From a virus: 41,525 nt of DNA. The notes under the pieces were generated by a model. That model saw only the letters and a list, made by a program, of their open reading frames with translations, ran no database searches and was not told where the DNA came from. The position numbers were made by a program, and so were the translations under genes. This document shows positions 7,157 through 17,155 of the stretch, one piece after another. Each line of letters begins with the position of its first letter. Position 1 is the first letter of the stretch. The stretch lies in the IMG/VR virus record IMGVR_UViG_3300020187_000072, positions 1-41,525 of that record; one strand, given 5' to 3'.

Positions 7157-10100
7157 TCTTTAGGCGTAGCTGCGTTTTTCCTTATATTCTCTACTACATC
7201 TAAAGCGTGTATTTTTGCAGAACGATCCATATCTTTCTGTTCTTCTTCCCACCATTCACCTATATTATTCATATCAACAGGTAGATTTTGTTCTTTTGTC
7301 CTGTAGTCTAAATAAGCTTTAAAGAAGGCGTTATTAACACCTTTTATTGAAGGCGAAGATCTTGTAAAATTCTCCTCTATTTGTCTTTCTAATTTATTAA
7401 GAAGGTTATTTATATCTCCTTTTGGTACAGGAAGAAGTAAGTTCGCAGTCCTCGCATATAAAAGGTAATCAACCATATTGTCTAATTTTTCTTGCATAGC
7501 AGGAGTATCTGCCGCAAGATATTCTATTATCCCTGTGCTTGAAACTCCACTACCTGGTTTTTTAAATACACGTTCTGTGTACAAAGTATAGGCTTTTGTG
7601 AATTTATCATACTGCTCAAAACCAACACTATACATACCTAAATTTTCCTTTAAAAGTAATGCTATTTCATCAGTACTTGTCCCCATTTTATCTAAATCTG
7701 TAGATATGTACTCTGGAATAACCTCTTCTCCTAATAACTCGTTCATTACAGAAAATCCTAAATCATACAATGGATCTGGAACAGCATAAGGTAAGGTTGT
7801 TTTAAACATATCTGTTGCCATTTGCAATAAAACACTATAGTTTGGAGATAATTTATATTTATTCTCATATTCCATAGTTGTTTTATACAACTCTAAAAGA
7901 GTGTAGTCTATACCAGTTGCTGTTTCATTAAAAGAAGCTTTAAAACCCTCTAAGGTTTCTCTTTGTCCTCTAGGCATTTTAGATAATTGCTCCTCGTAGT
8001 CACGATCTTCTATTGGCAATAAAGCGTCTCCAATAAGTTTTGTCATTCCACCATATCTATCTATATCATCTTCATCTGCTCCAAACTGCATCATTGCAGC
8101 TCCAACAAAACCTATAGTTGTAACCCTTCCTGTGGATAGTTTTATTCCGTTAAATACAGCAACTTCATTTAATATACCCCTCATTCTTTTGTTAGCTTCT
8201 TGTCTTTGCAACTCTGGTAGACTCTTGTCTTGAGATCTAGCGTATTGATTGGCAAAATTTGCTTTAGCATTTAACATAAATTTACCCCAAGGAAATACTG
8301 TTCTTTGAGCTATTTTAGTTCCTGTTTTAGCGTTTATGGCATAAAATTCAGCCTCAGAAGTTGGTTCTGTTTGCCTCATAGTTTCAGCTATTCTCCTATC
8401 TGCATATTCAATAGCTTCCGTATCTGGGTTTTCGTTTTCTTTCTTCCACCACGCTGATATGTCTTTAGGAATAATAGCGCCTTGATCTATTCTGTTTTGC
8501 AAATAATGAGATTCAAAAGCAGAATTTGCTGCAGCCCTATCCGCATTGGCTAAGAAAAACTCAAGAGAAAGCTCTGAGCTTTTAGTTATCGCATCTAAAA
8601 CACCGTCTACTGTATATTGAAGACCTCTCATTTCATCAGAAAAAAGGTCACTATCCATATTAAATTTACTAACATAATAATCAAGCGGAAGCTTTGTGTT
8701 TTCTCCTATAGCAAATTCAGCTTTTAAAGCATTACGCAATCCAGTTCTTGATTGACTGTAAATATTAGAAAGTTGACCTCCTTTTATAAGGTTGTTTGCC
8801 CATTGAGCATATTTAGCTGTTTTTTGGCCATTTCCAACACCTGCCATAGCAGACAAAAACCTTGCGTTAGCTAATTGTAAATGATTTCTAGCTCTTGCAT
8901 CATTTAACATAGGCATAGTACCAGTAGTTGCACTGTAAAACTGTGAAGCTGGTTGATTAAATCTTGAAAGACCTATTGCAGATAAAGTAGAATAAAAAGC
9001 TTGCCCTACTTTTCCTAAAGTGGCTGTAAAGTCTGGACTACCAAAATCCATTTGTACATTTTGACCTTGAGAAATCATGTAATTAAAAATCTCCATTCTA
9101 GATCCAAAATACTTTTGTACACTCTTATAATCTTTACCTTCCTTTGCAAATAAATCTTTAAAGCCATCAGAATTCACAATCATATCTATGGTCTCAAAAT
9201 CTTTTCTAGAATTCATGTCAATAAAAGAACCTTGCATTTGCTGATAAGCTCTTTCAAAATAATTACCAAAAGATAATCTAGAATTTTCTAGTGTATCATC
9301 TTCTGTAACATCTTGAAGAACCCCTGCAAAAGTTCCAAAATCACTTCCTTTTTTGTTTTTAATTCTATTAGCGTCACTTGACTCTTGACCGTTATCAGCT
9401 GTTCTAAAACTAGGCACATAAGTTCCGTCTACAAAAAAAGTATCTTTTCCTTCATAGTCTTTTTTTCTTTGTCTAGCTTCCTGGTGAGGAAATCTTTCTG
9501 AAAGTCTGTTAAGAGCATCCACTATAGGTTGTTTAGCGTTCCTAGACACATCTTCATAAGACAAAGCGCTATCCAAACCTAAACTTTCTAGTGTAGCTTT
9601 TAATTGCTTGTATTTTGCCTCAGTTATATTATCAGGGTCATCTTCGTATTCTTGTTTTCTAAGCTCTAACTCTTTAAACAAACTATTTTTTTGTCTTTGA
9701 AATTCTGTATCTAATCCTGTAGACTCATCTATTTCACCAGATTTTCTTCTTAAATGAGCTAAAACCTGCATCTCATAAGAAAGTTCTAAATTTCTTAAAT
9801 CAGTAGAAATTTTATTTTTAGGATTAGCTTTGTTATACGCTTTAATTTCGTTTTTAAATAGAGAAGCGTCTTGATTTACAAACTCTGCAGAAGTGTTCAT
9901 TGCGCTTGCTACATTTCTATTTGCAGCAGAGACTAAATCAATAAACGGCTTTCCTTTAGAAGTGTCTTTAAAAATAGCACCCAAAAATATATCTGAAGTC
10001 ATTAAGTTTTTAGGCATTACTTTCGTTCTACCCATCATCATTTTTCTTCCAAAATTGTTTACATAAGGAAATATGTCTTGAACAAGGCTAAAAGGATTTA

Positions 10101-13100
10101 TGTTTTTCTTACTAAGTAGCTTTGGGTTTTCAAGAATATCTATTTTTTCAGTATTAAGAACTTTTAAATCATTAATTGTTTCTTGAGCGTCTAAAAGAGT
10201 TTCCACTCTTGCAAACTTAGGCCTGAATCCGTTTTTAATGTCTGTAAAGAATTTTTGAATTATCTTTTTACCATTAGCATCTAACCCTTCGTAAAAGTTT
10301 TGAGATAGATTTAATTGTTTTATTCTATAAATAGACTCTTCTTGTCTTTTTGAGTCTTGTTTTTCTTGAAATATCTGTTCATCACTTTTCTTTTCTTGTT
10401 TTTCTGTCTCCTTTTTTGTTTCGTTTGCTACATCTTCGCCTAATAAAGTTTCTACAGCATCAGGTTTGTTTAATAAAATTATTTCTTGAGCTAAGTTAAA
10501 ATCAGTAGGATCATAATTTTCATCTACATCAATTTCTAAATCATCATAAGAAATATGATCGTTAAAGTAACCAACAACATCAATACGTTCAGATGAATCA
10601 CGCATGTTCTCCAAAACTTCTTTTTTGTATATCTCAGCTGCCCTTTGAGTCACTTCAGAATCTTCACTTGTAAGACTAAAGGTTTCACCTTCTTTTTCTT
10701 TTGATAATTGCTCAAGAGCTTTTTCAGTTAAAGCTGATTGTTGGTCTTTAGGTAAAAAATAGTAACTTAACTCACTAGGGTATGAAGCTAAAATTCTTCT
10801 CATTTTAAACTTCATGGTTTCTATTTGATCCTGAGCTGAATTAATAACTTCTGGTGTTGTTTCGGAGTCGTTTATTTGTCCTTGCAAAGCTTCTAAGTCA
10901 GCAATACCTTGTAAAAAAGTTGCTTTATGAGAGGGCGTCATTTGACCAACAAGCTCTTGTTTTCTTTTTTCAAACAACAAAATAGCGTCATCTGCTTGTC
11001 TTTGCATATCTAATGCAACTTTAAACTTAGGGCTGCTAGGAAGTTCCCCGCTGTCTTCAAGTTGGCTCACAATCATATCTGACTTAAGTTTATTTTGAAC
11101 AGCACTTATTTCTCCGTCAAGAGTTATTTTTCTGTTTATAACATCATCAGCTATATTGTTAACGTTTTTAGACATAGCTTTACTAGCCATACTCATACCA
11201 GAAGAACTAAACAAAGAGTTTAATCCAGCATCTGCAGCAAGTTTTTTTGCGGTTTCATTGCTATATTCTTTTAAACCAAAAGCAACGTCTGTAAGATATC
11301 CTGTGTAAGCAATAAATTGCTCTTCTGGAACTTCGTTTGCAATAACCTTAGGGCTTAACCCTGTGTATTTAGAAAAAGCTGCTATCAATCCCTTTCTGTT
11401 TTGTTCTGCAAATGCAGAAGCAAGTTGTTGAGCTGATTCCTGTGTCTTTGGAACGTTTCTCATTCCGTTTGCAAGTTTCAACTGTTTAAAATACTTAGCA
11501 GTAAATGCCGCAGTTATAAGAGTCTCTCCACCTGCTTTAAGAAGAGCATATCCTCTTGCTTTAGCACTAGACATCTCTAATAAATCTTTTTGTTTTTCAG
11601 TTAAAACAATTCCAGCTGACTCAGCTTCTCTTGCAGATTTTCTAGCTTCTCTTACCTCTTCTATACTTCCTCCATAAGTGCTACCAAAAGTAACACCTAA
11701 GCCAACTCCAGGATTAGCCATAAATGCAGCTATATAAGGAACAGAAGATGTAAAACCTTGCATACCGTATGATAAAAACTCTCCAACACCTCTTGAATCG
11801 GATATAGATCCGTTGTATTCAGGAAGTAATTTCATTGCCTCTTCAACCTCTTTTTTTGTAGGCATTGAAGCACGAGGAATGCTCATTCCTGGAGATCCTT
11901 TTGCTCCAGGTAAATAAACACCCGTTTGATTAAAAATAACATGTTCAGCAACTTCTGGAGGAACTCCAAACATTTCAAGTGAATCTTGTAATGCTACACC
12001 AAAGTTATTTAATATATCTAATGTATTGGCGTAAATGCCTTGTGGAACATCAGCTACACCTCTAAAAAATGAATTTAACCTAGGGTTTCCTTCATCTAAA
12101 AAAGCAATATTTCTTTCTTGAGTTACTTTAAGTTTTTTTACTAAATCATTAAACACACCAACGTCTACGCTGTCATCAATAGAAACTCTTATTTCACCTC
12201 TTTGTATATAACCAAGCTCTTTTGGTCTTGATATTAAATCATATACGTCTTGAAAAGAAGCTTGTTTATCGTTTATTAATAATGATGGTAAAGGCATATC
12301 AAGCATATCTAATCCACTAGATATTAAGCCAGCTATTTGTTTTTCGTTACTAAGATCTATCTGAGCCAACTTATCACTTCTTTTTAAAGATTTACCTAAT
12401 ATCTTAGATGTGTTTCTTTTGCTTTGCTCATATTTTTTTAAGATATCATCTATTCTGCCTAGAGTTGACTTTATCTTTATATTGCTTTCAAGTTCTTCTT
12501 CTGTTAAAGAATCGTTTGGATTCTCTGGTAACCTAAGATTATCTGTTTTAGTAGAGGCTAAAGTAGAGGATATAACAGAATCCTTATAATCTTTTTCTTT
12601 CTTTATAATATCATTATAAGCTGGAGTTAAATTACGTTTTAACTGCTTAATTGAATTTATAAATATGTCAGAATTAAAACCTCTAGAAGTTTTAAATATG
12701 TTGGAGTTTTCTTGACCAGTTAGAGCTTTTGATAAAAAACGCAAATCCTCTTCTTCTGGTTGATTCATTTGAAAAGAATAACGCTCCATAGCATCGTTAA
12801 CGCCAAAACGATTTTCATCTATGTAATCAGATATAACTCCAACTAGGTTTGATTTACCTAGAGATAAATCCATTACAAATTTATTGTGCTTTGTATTAAC
12901 TCTTTGGTTAGTTTTCTCCTCTCCTTTAAAAAACTCTCCTATCATATTTCCAACTCCAGACATTAGTTCTATTTCAAACTGAGTTCCGTCTGGTCTTGTT
13001 ATATTAAGAGCGTTGGAGCCTATATTACTTTCTGATGCAGAATACCCGAAATCTCCTAAAATCTCATTAAACTTAACCTCAGCATCTGCTTCTCCCATTT

Positions 13101-13674
13101 TTAAGAAATCTCTAGGGAGCTGCTTTAGAATCGGAAGTATACTAGTTCTTTCGTCTAATTTTTCAGTATAATATTCGTCTACCTTTGGTTGAGGTACTTG
13201 AGTTATGTTATTTGGATCTTGAGGCACCAATGTGGTAGGTGAACTTTCCAATATGGATGGAGAACCCGTACCTGTAGGTGTTATCGCAACTACATTTTGT
13301 GGAATTGATTGCTGTAAAGTGTGGTTTTGATTTTTTTTTTCAACCTCTTTGACATCAGTCCATGATAAACTTAGTTTTTTATAACCATTGTCATCTAGTT
13401 TTTTTTGCCCAGTTTTCTTGTGTGCGAAATCAATCCAATATCTTAGATTTGAAGAAGAAGATATGTTTTTTAATTTGTTTTTATTATATCTCTTACCAGC
13501 ATTGTCGTATAAAGAAACTAAATATGAATAAACTTTTTCCTTATTTACAGGAGGTTTTGGATCCTTTGGATCCTGTGGGTCTTTAACCTGAACATTGTTT
13601 TCTGAAACCATAGCATTATCTTCAATAGTTTGCTTTGGGTCTTCTAATACTGGTGTATCTTTTTTCACAATCAT
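7153..13674 (-). CDS. Giant internal virion/ejection (cargo) protein, 2173 aa
   Basis: The largest gene of the window. The product is mostly alpha-helical, very rich in Lys, Glu, Gln, Asn and Ala, with a disordered Pro/Asp N-terminus (QDPKDPKPP) and a charged Glu/Lys/Gln middle stretch. A glycine-rich, moderately hydrophobic segment (SSVPYIAAFMANPGVGLGVTF) could insert in membrane after ejection. The C-terminal third has features common in very large phage-ejected proteins: NQPASQFYSATTG, LANADRAAANSAFE, FPWGKFMLNAKANFANQYAR. No transglycosylase, RNA-polymerase (DxDGD) or protease motif could be found. Its place at the end of the late operon, after two smaller internal proteins and the muzzle, is that of T7 gp16-like or crAss-like cargo proteins. 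Assigned as ejection protein by size, composition and position. Confidence 0.65.
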   Translation of the reverse strand: MIVKKDTPVLEDPKQTIEDNAMVSENNVQVKDPQDPKDPKPPVNKEKVYSYLVSLYDNAGKRYNKNKLKNISSSSNLRYWIDFAHKKTGQKKLDDNGYKKLSLSWTDVKEVEKKNQNHTLQQSIPQNVVAITPTGTGSPSILESSPTTLVPQDPNNITQVPQPKVDEYYTEKLDERTSILPILKQLPRDFLKMGEADAEVKFNEILGDFGYSASESNIGSNALNITRPDGTQFEIELMSGVGNMIGEFFKGEEKTNQRVNTKHNKFVMDLSLGKSNLVGVISDYIDENRFGVNDAMERYSFQMNQPEEEDLRFLSKALTGQENSNIFKTSRGFNSDIFINSIKQLKRNLTPAYNDIIKKEKDYKDSVISSTLASTKTDNLRLPENPNDSLTEEELESNIKIKSTLGRIDDILKKYEQSKRNTSKILGKSLKRSDKLAQIDLSNEKQIAGLISSGLDMLDMPLPSLLINDKQASFQDVYDLISRPKELGYIQRGEIRVSIDDSVDVGVFNDLVKKLKVTQERNIAFLDEGNPRLNSFFRGVADVPQGIYANTLDILNNFGVALQDSLEMFGVPPEVAEHVIFNQTGVYLPGAKGSPGMSIPRASMPTKKEVEEAMKLLPEYNGSISDSRGVGEFLSYGMQGFTSSVPYIAAFMANPGVGLGVTFGSTYGGSIEEVREARKSAREAESAGIVLTEKQKDLLEMSSAKARGYALLKAGGETLITAAFTAKYFKQLKLANGMRNVPKTQESAQQLASAFAEQNRKGLIAAFSKYTGLSPKVIANEVPEEQFIAYTGYLTDVAFGLKEYSNETAKKLAADAGLNSLFSSSGMSMASKAMSKNVNNIADDVINRKITLDGEISAVQNKLKSDMIVSQLEDSGELPSSPKFKVALDMQRQADDAILLFEKRKQELVGQMTPSHKATFLQGIADLEALQGQINDSETTPEVINSAQDQIETMKFKMRRILASYPSELSYYFLPKDQQSALTEKALEQLSKEKEGETFSLTSEDSEVTQRAAEIYKKEVLENMRDSSERIDVVGYFNDHISYDDLEIDVDENYDPTDFNLAQEIILLNKPDAVETLLGEDVANETKKETEKQEKKSDEQIFQEKQDSKRQEESIYRIKQLNLSQNFYEGLDANGKKIIQKFFTDIKNGFRPKFARVETLLDAQETINDLKVLNTEKIDILENPKLLSKKNINPFSLVQDIFPYVNNFGRKMMMGRTKVMPKNLMTSDIFLGAIFKDTSKGKPFIDLVSAANRNVASAMNTSAEFVNQDASLFKNEIKAYNKANPKNKISTDLRNLELSYEMQVLAHLRRKSGEIDESTGLDTEFQRQKNSLFKELELRKQEYEDDPDNITEAKYKQLKATLESLGLDSALSYEDVSRNAKQPIVDALNRLSERFPHQEARQRKKDYEGKDTFFVDGTYVPSFRTADNGQESSDANRIKNKKGSDFGTFAGVLQDVTEDDTLENSRLSFGNYFERAYQQMQGSFIDMNSRKDFETIDMIVNSDGFKDLFAKEGKDYKSVQKYFGSRMEIFNYMISQGQNVQMDFGSPDFTATLGKVGQAFYSTLSAIGLSRFNQPASQFYSATTGTMPMLNDARARNHLQLANARFLSAMAGVGNGQKTAKYAQWANNLIKGGQLSNIYSQSRTGLRNALKAEFAIGENTKLPLDYYVSKFNMDSDLFSDEMRGLQYTVDGVLDAITKSSELSLEFFLANADRAAANSAFESHYLQNRIDQGAIIPKDISAWWKKENENPDTEAIEYADRRIAETMRQTEPTSEAEFYAINAKTGTKIAQRTVFPWGKFMLNAKANFANQYARSQDKSLPELQRQEANKRMRGILNEVAVFNGIKLSTGRVTTIGFVGAAMMQFGADEDDIDRYGGMTKLIGDALLPIEDRDYEEQLSKMPRGQRETLEGFKASFNETATGIDYTLLELYKTTMEYENKYKLSPNYSVLLQMATDMFKTTLPYAVPDPLYDLGFSVMNELLGEEVIPEYISTDLDKMGTSTDEIALLLKENLGMYSVGFEQYDKFTKAYTLYTERVFKKPGSGVSSTGIIEYLAADTPAMQEKLDNMVDYLLYARTANLLLPVPKGDINNLLNKLERQIEENFTRSSPSIKGVNNAFFKAYLDYRTKEQNLPVDMNNIGEWWEEEQKDMDRSAKIHALDVVENIRKNAATPKD

Positions 13675-15743
13675 TAGTTATTTATTATGTCTGTGTATGC
13701 TTCAAACGCTCCTAAAAAGTCGCTTTTATTACCGCCTTTCATTATACCTTTTATATTATATCCTTTGTCTGACAAAACTTTTTGGAAAGAACCTTCTTCA
13801 TTTCCTTGTTCCCAAAGCTTTGTATATAAACTACGAATCTCTCCTGAATCAACAAGATAAAAGTCATCTACGGCTATTGATTGTTTTGTAGACATAGCGG
13901 TTGAACCACCTTGGGTTGATAGTAATGAATCACTTAATGTTGTTGAAGCTAAGTCTATTTTTCCTTGTATAACAAGCATTGGAGCAAGTGGCTCTCTTGT
14001 GTTTTCATCCACGCCTTCATCAAAGTAAATAATATTACTAACTGATGTTAATTTTCCTCCACTAACAGTAGTCCCTTTTAAATCTTGAGTTATTTTACTT
14101 ATAATATCTCCACCTGGTTTCTTGTTTTTTCCTTGCGTTACAACACTAAAACCTCCTAACACGTCTTGAGATCTATCATTCAAAACCTTCATTGAACCAG
14201 CTAATCCTTCTGTTGCTGGTGTTAATGAAATACCTTGATTAAACCTTCCTATAGCCTCTCTTGTTTTGTTTGCACTTGTATTGGTTCCAGTAGAAAACTC
14301 TTCTCTACCTGTTGCTAAAATTTTTATTTTGCTCTGTATAAAAGATTGATCAATCGGAGTATTGTTGTTTATTGAGAGTATTTTCCCTGTTGGTTTTTCA
14401 TCAATAATTTCTTGAACCTGACTAGGATAAGTTGCAGGTGCAAAAGAAATACCAACAGGAGGTGTTTTAGAGCTAGAAGCTGTGTTAATATGATCCTTGT
14501 AATCCTTATAAGTAACATTAAAAGACTTCAACATTTTGTCGCGCTTAAAAGCTTTTGCTAAAGCTCTTTGCTCATCTGTTACTTGTATCTTACCTCTTGA
14601 ATCTGTTTGTAAGTCTAATGGATCAGATGTAAATTTCAAAACATTACCATTCATATCATAATACCTTGGTAGCGTAGTTGTTTCTCCACCCACAACAACA
14701 TCCATCATCATGCTTTCATTAGTTTCTTTTGCGTTTCTTGGCGGCTCATAATCAGGTTGAAAATCTGCTTTTCCTCCCATAAAAGAATGTATTATGGAAA
14801 TAGCATCATCATCTGATGTCTTCCCTATATACTCTTCCACACTTCTAATCATATCTGGAAAATTCTCTGGAGCTATTTGGTATGCTAAAAGCTGAGATCC
14901 AGAAGGAAATGTTCCTGTGTTTAAATAAGGGTTATCAAGACTATTTCCGTTTTTATCTACAAAATTAACCCTAGTTCCAGTAATAGACTGAAAGTCTTTA
15001 ACGTCTTTTGTTAAGTCGTATTTTTTTACATATTTTTTACTTGGATCTAAAGCCTCTGTTAAAGGTTGATAAAAAGTTTTGTTTGTTGTTTGTACAATGT
15101 TATTTATTCTTACAACATCCCCATTTTCATCTCTTTTAGGAACTTCTTTTATTTTAACAACATTTAAAACTCCATTAATATCTTGAACTTGTAAACCTTC
15201 AATAGAAGGTCTTCGAACGTACTGTTGTACTCCACCTACAATCTTAGGAGTTCCATCTGCGTTAACAGCTGGAGATAAATAGACGTCTTTCTTGTCGCCT
15301 GGATTGTTATACCAAAGAAGATTTGCTTGGTCTCCTGAAATACTGTCAAATTTACCATCTTCAACACCTTTATAAACGTTTTTTAAATTTTCGTCTTGTA
15401 GTTTAGACATGTTAGCTAATATAGCTATTTCTGATTCATATTGACCTTTTGCAGCAGAAACTTGACTTAAAGTCATGTCCCCTCTTCTGTTAGCTTGATG
15501 AGAAGCAGCTAGTCTATTTACCCTATCCCTAGCTCCTTGTTGTATAAGTTTGTCGTGCTGAGTAATACCTGTAGATGTAATCTTACTGATTTGCTCAGTT
15601 AGATCTGACATTTGCTTGTCTCTTTTTTCGCTTATCTTTAAGTTTATTTGTGCAATCTCTGAGCTACCTTGAAGTAGCATTTTAGTTAAGTCATCAAACC
15701 CACCTAATATTGGTTGTGTTACAGTTCCTCCTCCGTATGACAT
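13674..15743 (-). CDS. Internal virion (cargo) protein, 689 aa
   Basis: A 689-residue protein with a Gly-rich start, a long Gln/Lys helical region (about 15-135, including LIQQGARDRVNRLAASHQANRR), then a mixed alpha/beta body with many Asp, Thr and Ser residues. No enzymatic motif is recognised. It lies between the 195-residue Ala-rich gene and the 2173-residue giant and overlaps the giant's start by one base (TAATG). This trio matches the small-medium-large set of internal core proteins in podoviruses (T7 gp14-15-16 arrangement) and the cargo proteins of crAss-like phages, so it probably leaves the capsid with the DNA. Homology to either set is not demonstrable here. Confidence 0.55.
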   Translation of the reverse strand: MSYGGGTVTQPILGGFDDLTKMLLQGSSEIAQINLKISEKRDKQMSDLTEQISKITSTGITQHDKLIQQGARDRVNRLAASHQANRRGDMTLSQVSAAKGQYESEIAILANMSKLQDENLKNVYKGVEDGKFDSISGDQANLLWYNNPGDKKDVYLSPAVNADGTPKIVGGVQQYVRRPSIEGLQVQDINGVLNVVKIKEVPKRDENGDVVRINNIVQTTNKTFYQPLTEALDPSKKYVKKYDLTKDVKDFQSITGTRVNFVDKNGNSLDNPYLNTGTFPSGSQLLAYQIAPENFPDMIRSVEEYIGKTSDDDAISIIHSFMGGKADFQPDYEPPRNAKETNESMMMDVVVGGETTTLPRYYDMNGNVLKFTSDPLDLQTDSRGKIQVTDEQRALAKAFKRDKMLKSFNVTYKDYKDHINTASSSKTPPVGISFAPATYPSQVQEIIDEKPTGKILSINNNTPIDQSFIQSKIKILATGREEFSTGTNTSANKTREAIGRFNQGISLTPATEGLAGSMKVLNDRSQDVLGGFSVVTQGKNKKPGGDIISKITQDLKGTTVSGGKLTSVSNIIYFDEGVDENTREPLAPMLVIQGKIDLASTTLSDSLLSTQGGSTAMSTKQSIAVDDFYLVDSGEIRSLYTKLWEQGNEEGSFQKVLSDKGYNIKGIMKGGNKSDFLGAFEAYTDIINN

Positions 15744-15762
15744 ATTTTGTTATTTAATATTT

Positions 15763-16350
15763 TTAATAGTCCTTAGGTATGGGAGCTGAACCTACTTCTC
15801 CTGCTTTTCCAAACAAACTTGTAGCTTTACCTTGAGAGGCAGCAAGTTTATCTGAAGCCAGACCAGCTCCAAGTGCCATTCCTCCTAAGTCTTTTATTGC
15901 ACTAGATTGCATCTGCATACCAGCCATTTTTTGAGCCTTCAAAGAAGATAGTTCTTCCATTTTTCTTTTCTCAACCATACCCCTCATAGTTTGTTCTTCT
16001 TGAACACGAACTACATCGGCTTGGTATTCTTTGTCTAACTGACTAGAAAAAGCTTTCATTTCTAAGTCACCTGTAGCCCCTAGACCTGCAGAAGCCATAG
16101 CCATAGCCTGTGCAGCATCCATTCCTCCAGCTACATCTACAACAGCAGCCCTTTGCTTTGAAGCAGCGGCTTGCATTTGTCGTTCAGCCTCAAGAGATGG
16201 TTTTAAGTTCTCTGCTAAATTAGTTAACTCTTGATGTCTAAACTTAGCCAAACCATGTTCAGCTTGGCTTTTCAATTTACTACCTTGCATAAACTGCAAT
16301 CCATCACCAATTAAACCTACACCCATTCCAATTGCACTAAGTATTGCCAT
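15763..16350 (-). CDS. Small Ala-rich internal virion protein
   Basis: The 195-residue product is rich in Ala, Met, Gln and Gly. It starts with a hydrophobic glycine-rich segment (LSAIGMGVGLIGDGLQFMQG) that could be membrane-active, continues as a long amphipathic helix (about 25-145) with repeated AAASKQRAA and AQAMAMASAGLGA patterns, and ends in a flexible GKAGEVGSAP tail. This composition is typical of podovirus internal core proteins such as T7 gp14, which insert into the host envelope during DNA ejection. It heads the three-gene ejection set and is preceded by a 30-base gap with a TATATTTG box, so it may begin a separate transcription unit. Confidence 0.6.
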   Translation of the reverse strand: MAILSAIGMGVGLIGDGLQFMQGSKLKSQAEHGLAKFRHQELTNLAENLKPSLEAERQMQAAASKQRAAVVDVAGGMDAAQAMAMASAGLGATGDLEMKAFSSQLDKEYQADVVRVQEEQTMRGMVEKRKMEELSSLKAQKMAGMQMQSSAIKDLGGMALGAGLASDKLAASQGKATSLFGKAGEVGSAPIPKDY

Positions 16351-16365
16351 ATTACTTTAATTTTT

Positions 16366-16378
16366 ACAAATATACAAA
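16366..16378 (-). promoter_or_regulatory. Candidate Bacteroidota-type promoter box before the ejection genes
   Basis: On the - strand the gap reads TTTGTATATTTGT, containing TATATTTG (16374-16367), a full match to the Bacteroidota -7 consensus TAnnTTTG, 16 bases before the start at 16350. No good -33 TTG is seen at the usual distance. The identical 13-mer is found at 33585-33597 and a near copy at 24116-24128, which argues for a shared function. Confidence 0.4.
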
Positions 16379-16380
16379 AT

Positions 16381-17154
16381 TTACATATAGCTCTTGAAGA
16401 CCTCTGTGTTCGCAGCAAACAATTCTACAAATGAAGTAGAGTCATTTGTTAATTTTATAGTGCTACTATACCCTCTTACGCCAAAAGATTCAGATTCTGC
16501 ATTTTTAACAACAAAACAAAAATCATCTGCTTGTGGTAAATTTACAGTAGAGACTGTGGTTATAATATTATTTTGAAACGTATTAATAACCCCAATGATC
16601 TTAGTTGTTCCGTCATTAAAAAATAATTCATCTCCACCAACTCCATCAGTACCATTAAAAGAAATTTGATTAGGTATATTTTTTGTGAATTGATATTGAT
16701 TAGTTCCTGGTACGGATTGTAAGTTTCCAATACCAACTATAGATAACTTATTAAAGTCTAATTTATTAGTAACATATCTTCTAATGTATCCGTATTTGAA
16801 CCCTTCTTTATCTATAAATTTAAGATTAGAAGAAGTCCCTATGTTTCCAGACTCAAGATCTGAGTTTACTACAGCATACCAATTACTTGAGTTTGACTCT
16901 AAAGAAATAGATTTAAATCCTTTTACGTCAGAAGGGTTTTTATTTGATGAGTAAGTAACGCTACAACCATTAGAACCCCCGTAAAAGTTCGTTCTAGTTT
17001 CGTTTTCATCATGAATATAAAGCTCACCGTTTTTAAAGGTGTAAAAATTAGTACCTAGTCTTTCCATCCACTCAGGTTCGTATGAGTGAAAAGAAGTCCA
17101 TGCATTATAAACCTCATCAAATGTTATTGTTCTTTGTCCTGATTGTAATCCCAT
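16381..17154 (-). CDS. Neck/muzzle-associated protein, detached muzzle C-terminal module
   Basis: A 257-residue all-beta protein. Its N-terminal half has the pattern FDEVYNAWTSFHSYEPEWM, then FYTFKNGELYIHDEN, NFYGG, CSVTYSSNKNP and KGFKSISLE. In crAss-like and related podovirus stabilisation/muzzle proteins, blocks of this type (WTSF-SYxPE, TFKxGxLxxH, FYG, N-P-K-F) normally follow the propeller strand GYDPxYxxYVL within one polypeptide. Here the propeller is in the gene immediately upstream, one base away, and this module is a separate product. It therefore probably assembles with the 1773-residue protein in the tail muzzle. The C-terminal half is beta-rich and unassigned. Conclusion rests on motif memory and adjacency. 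Confidence 0.6.
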   Translation of the reverse strand: MGLQSGQRTITFDEVYNAWTSFHSYEPEWMERLGTNFYTFKNGELYIHDENETRTNFYGGSNGCSVTYSSNKNPSDVKGFKSISLESNSSNWYAVVNSDLESGNIGTSSNLKFIDKEGFKYGYIRRYVTNKLDFNKLSIVGIGNLQSVPGTNQYQFTKNIPNQISFNGTDGVGGDELFFNDGTTKIIGVINTFQNNIITTVSTVNLPQADDFCFVVKNAESESFGVRGYSSTIKLTNDSTSFVELFAANTEVFKSYM

Positions 17155-17155
17155 A

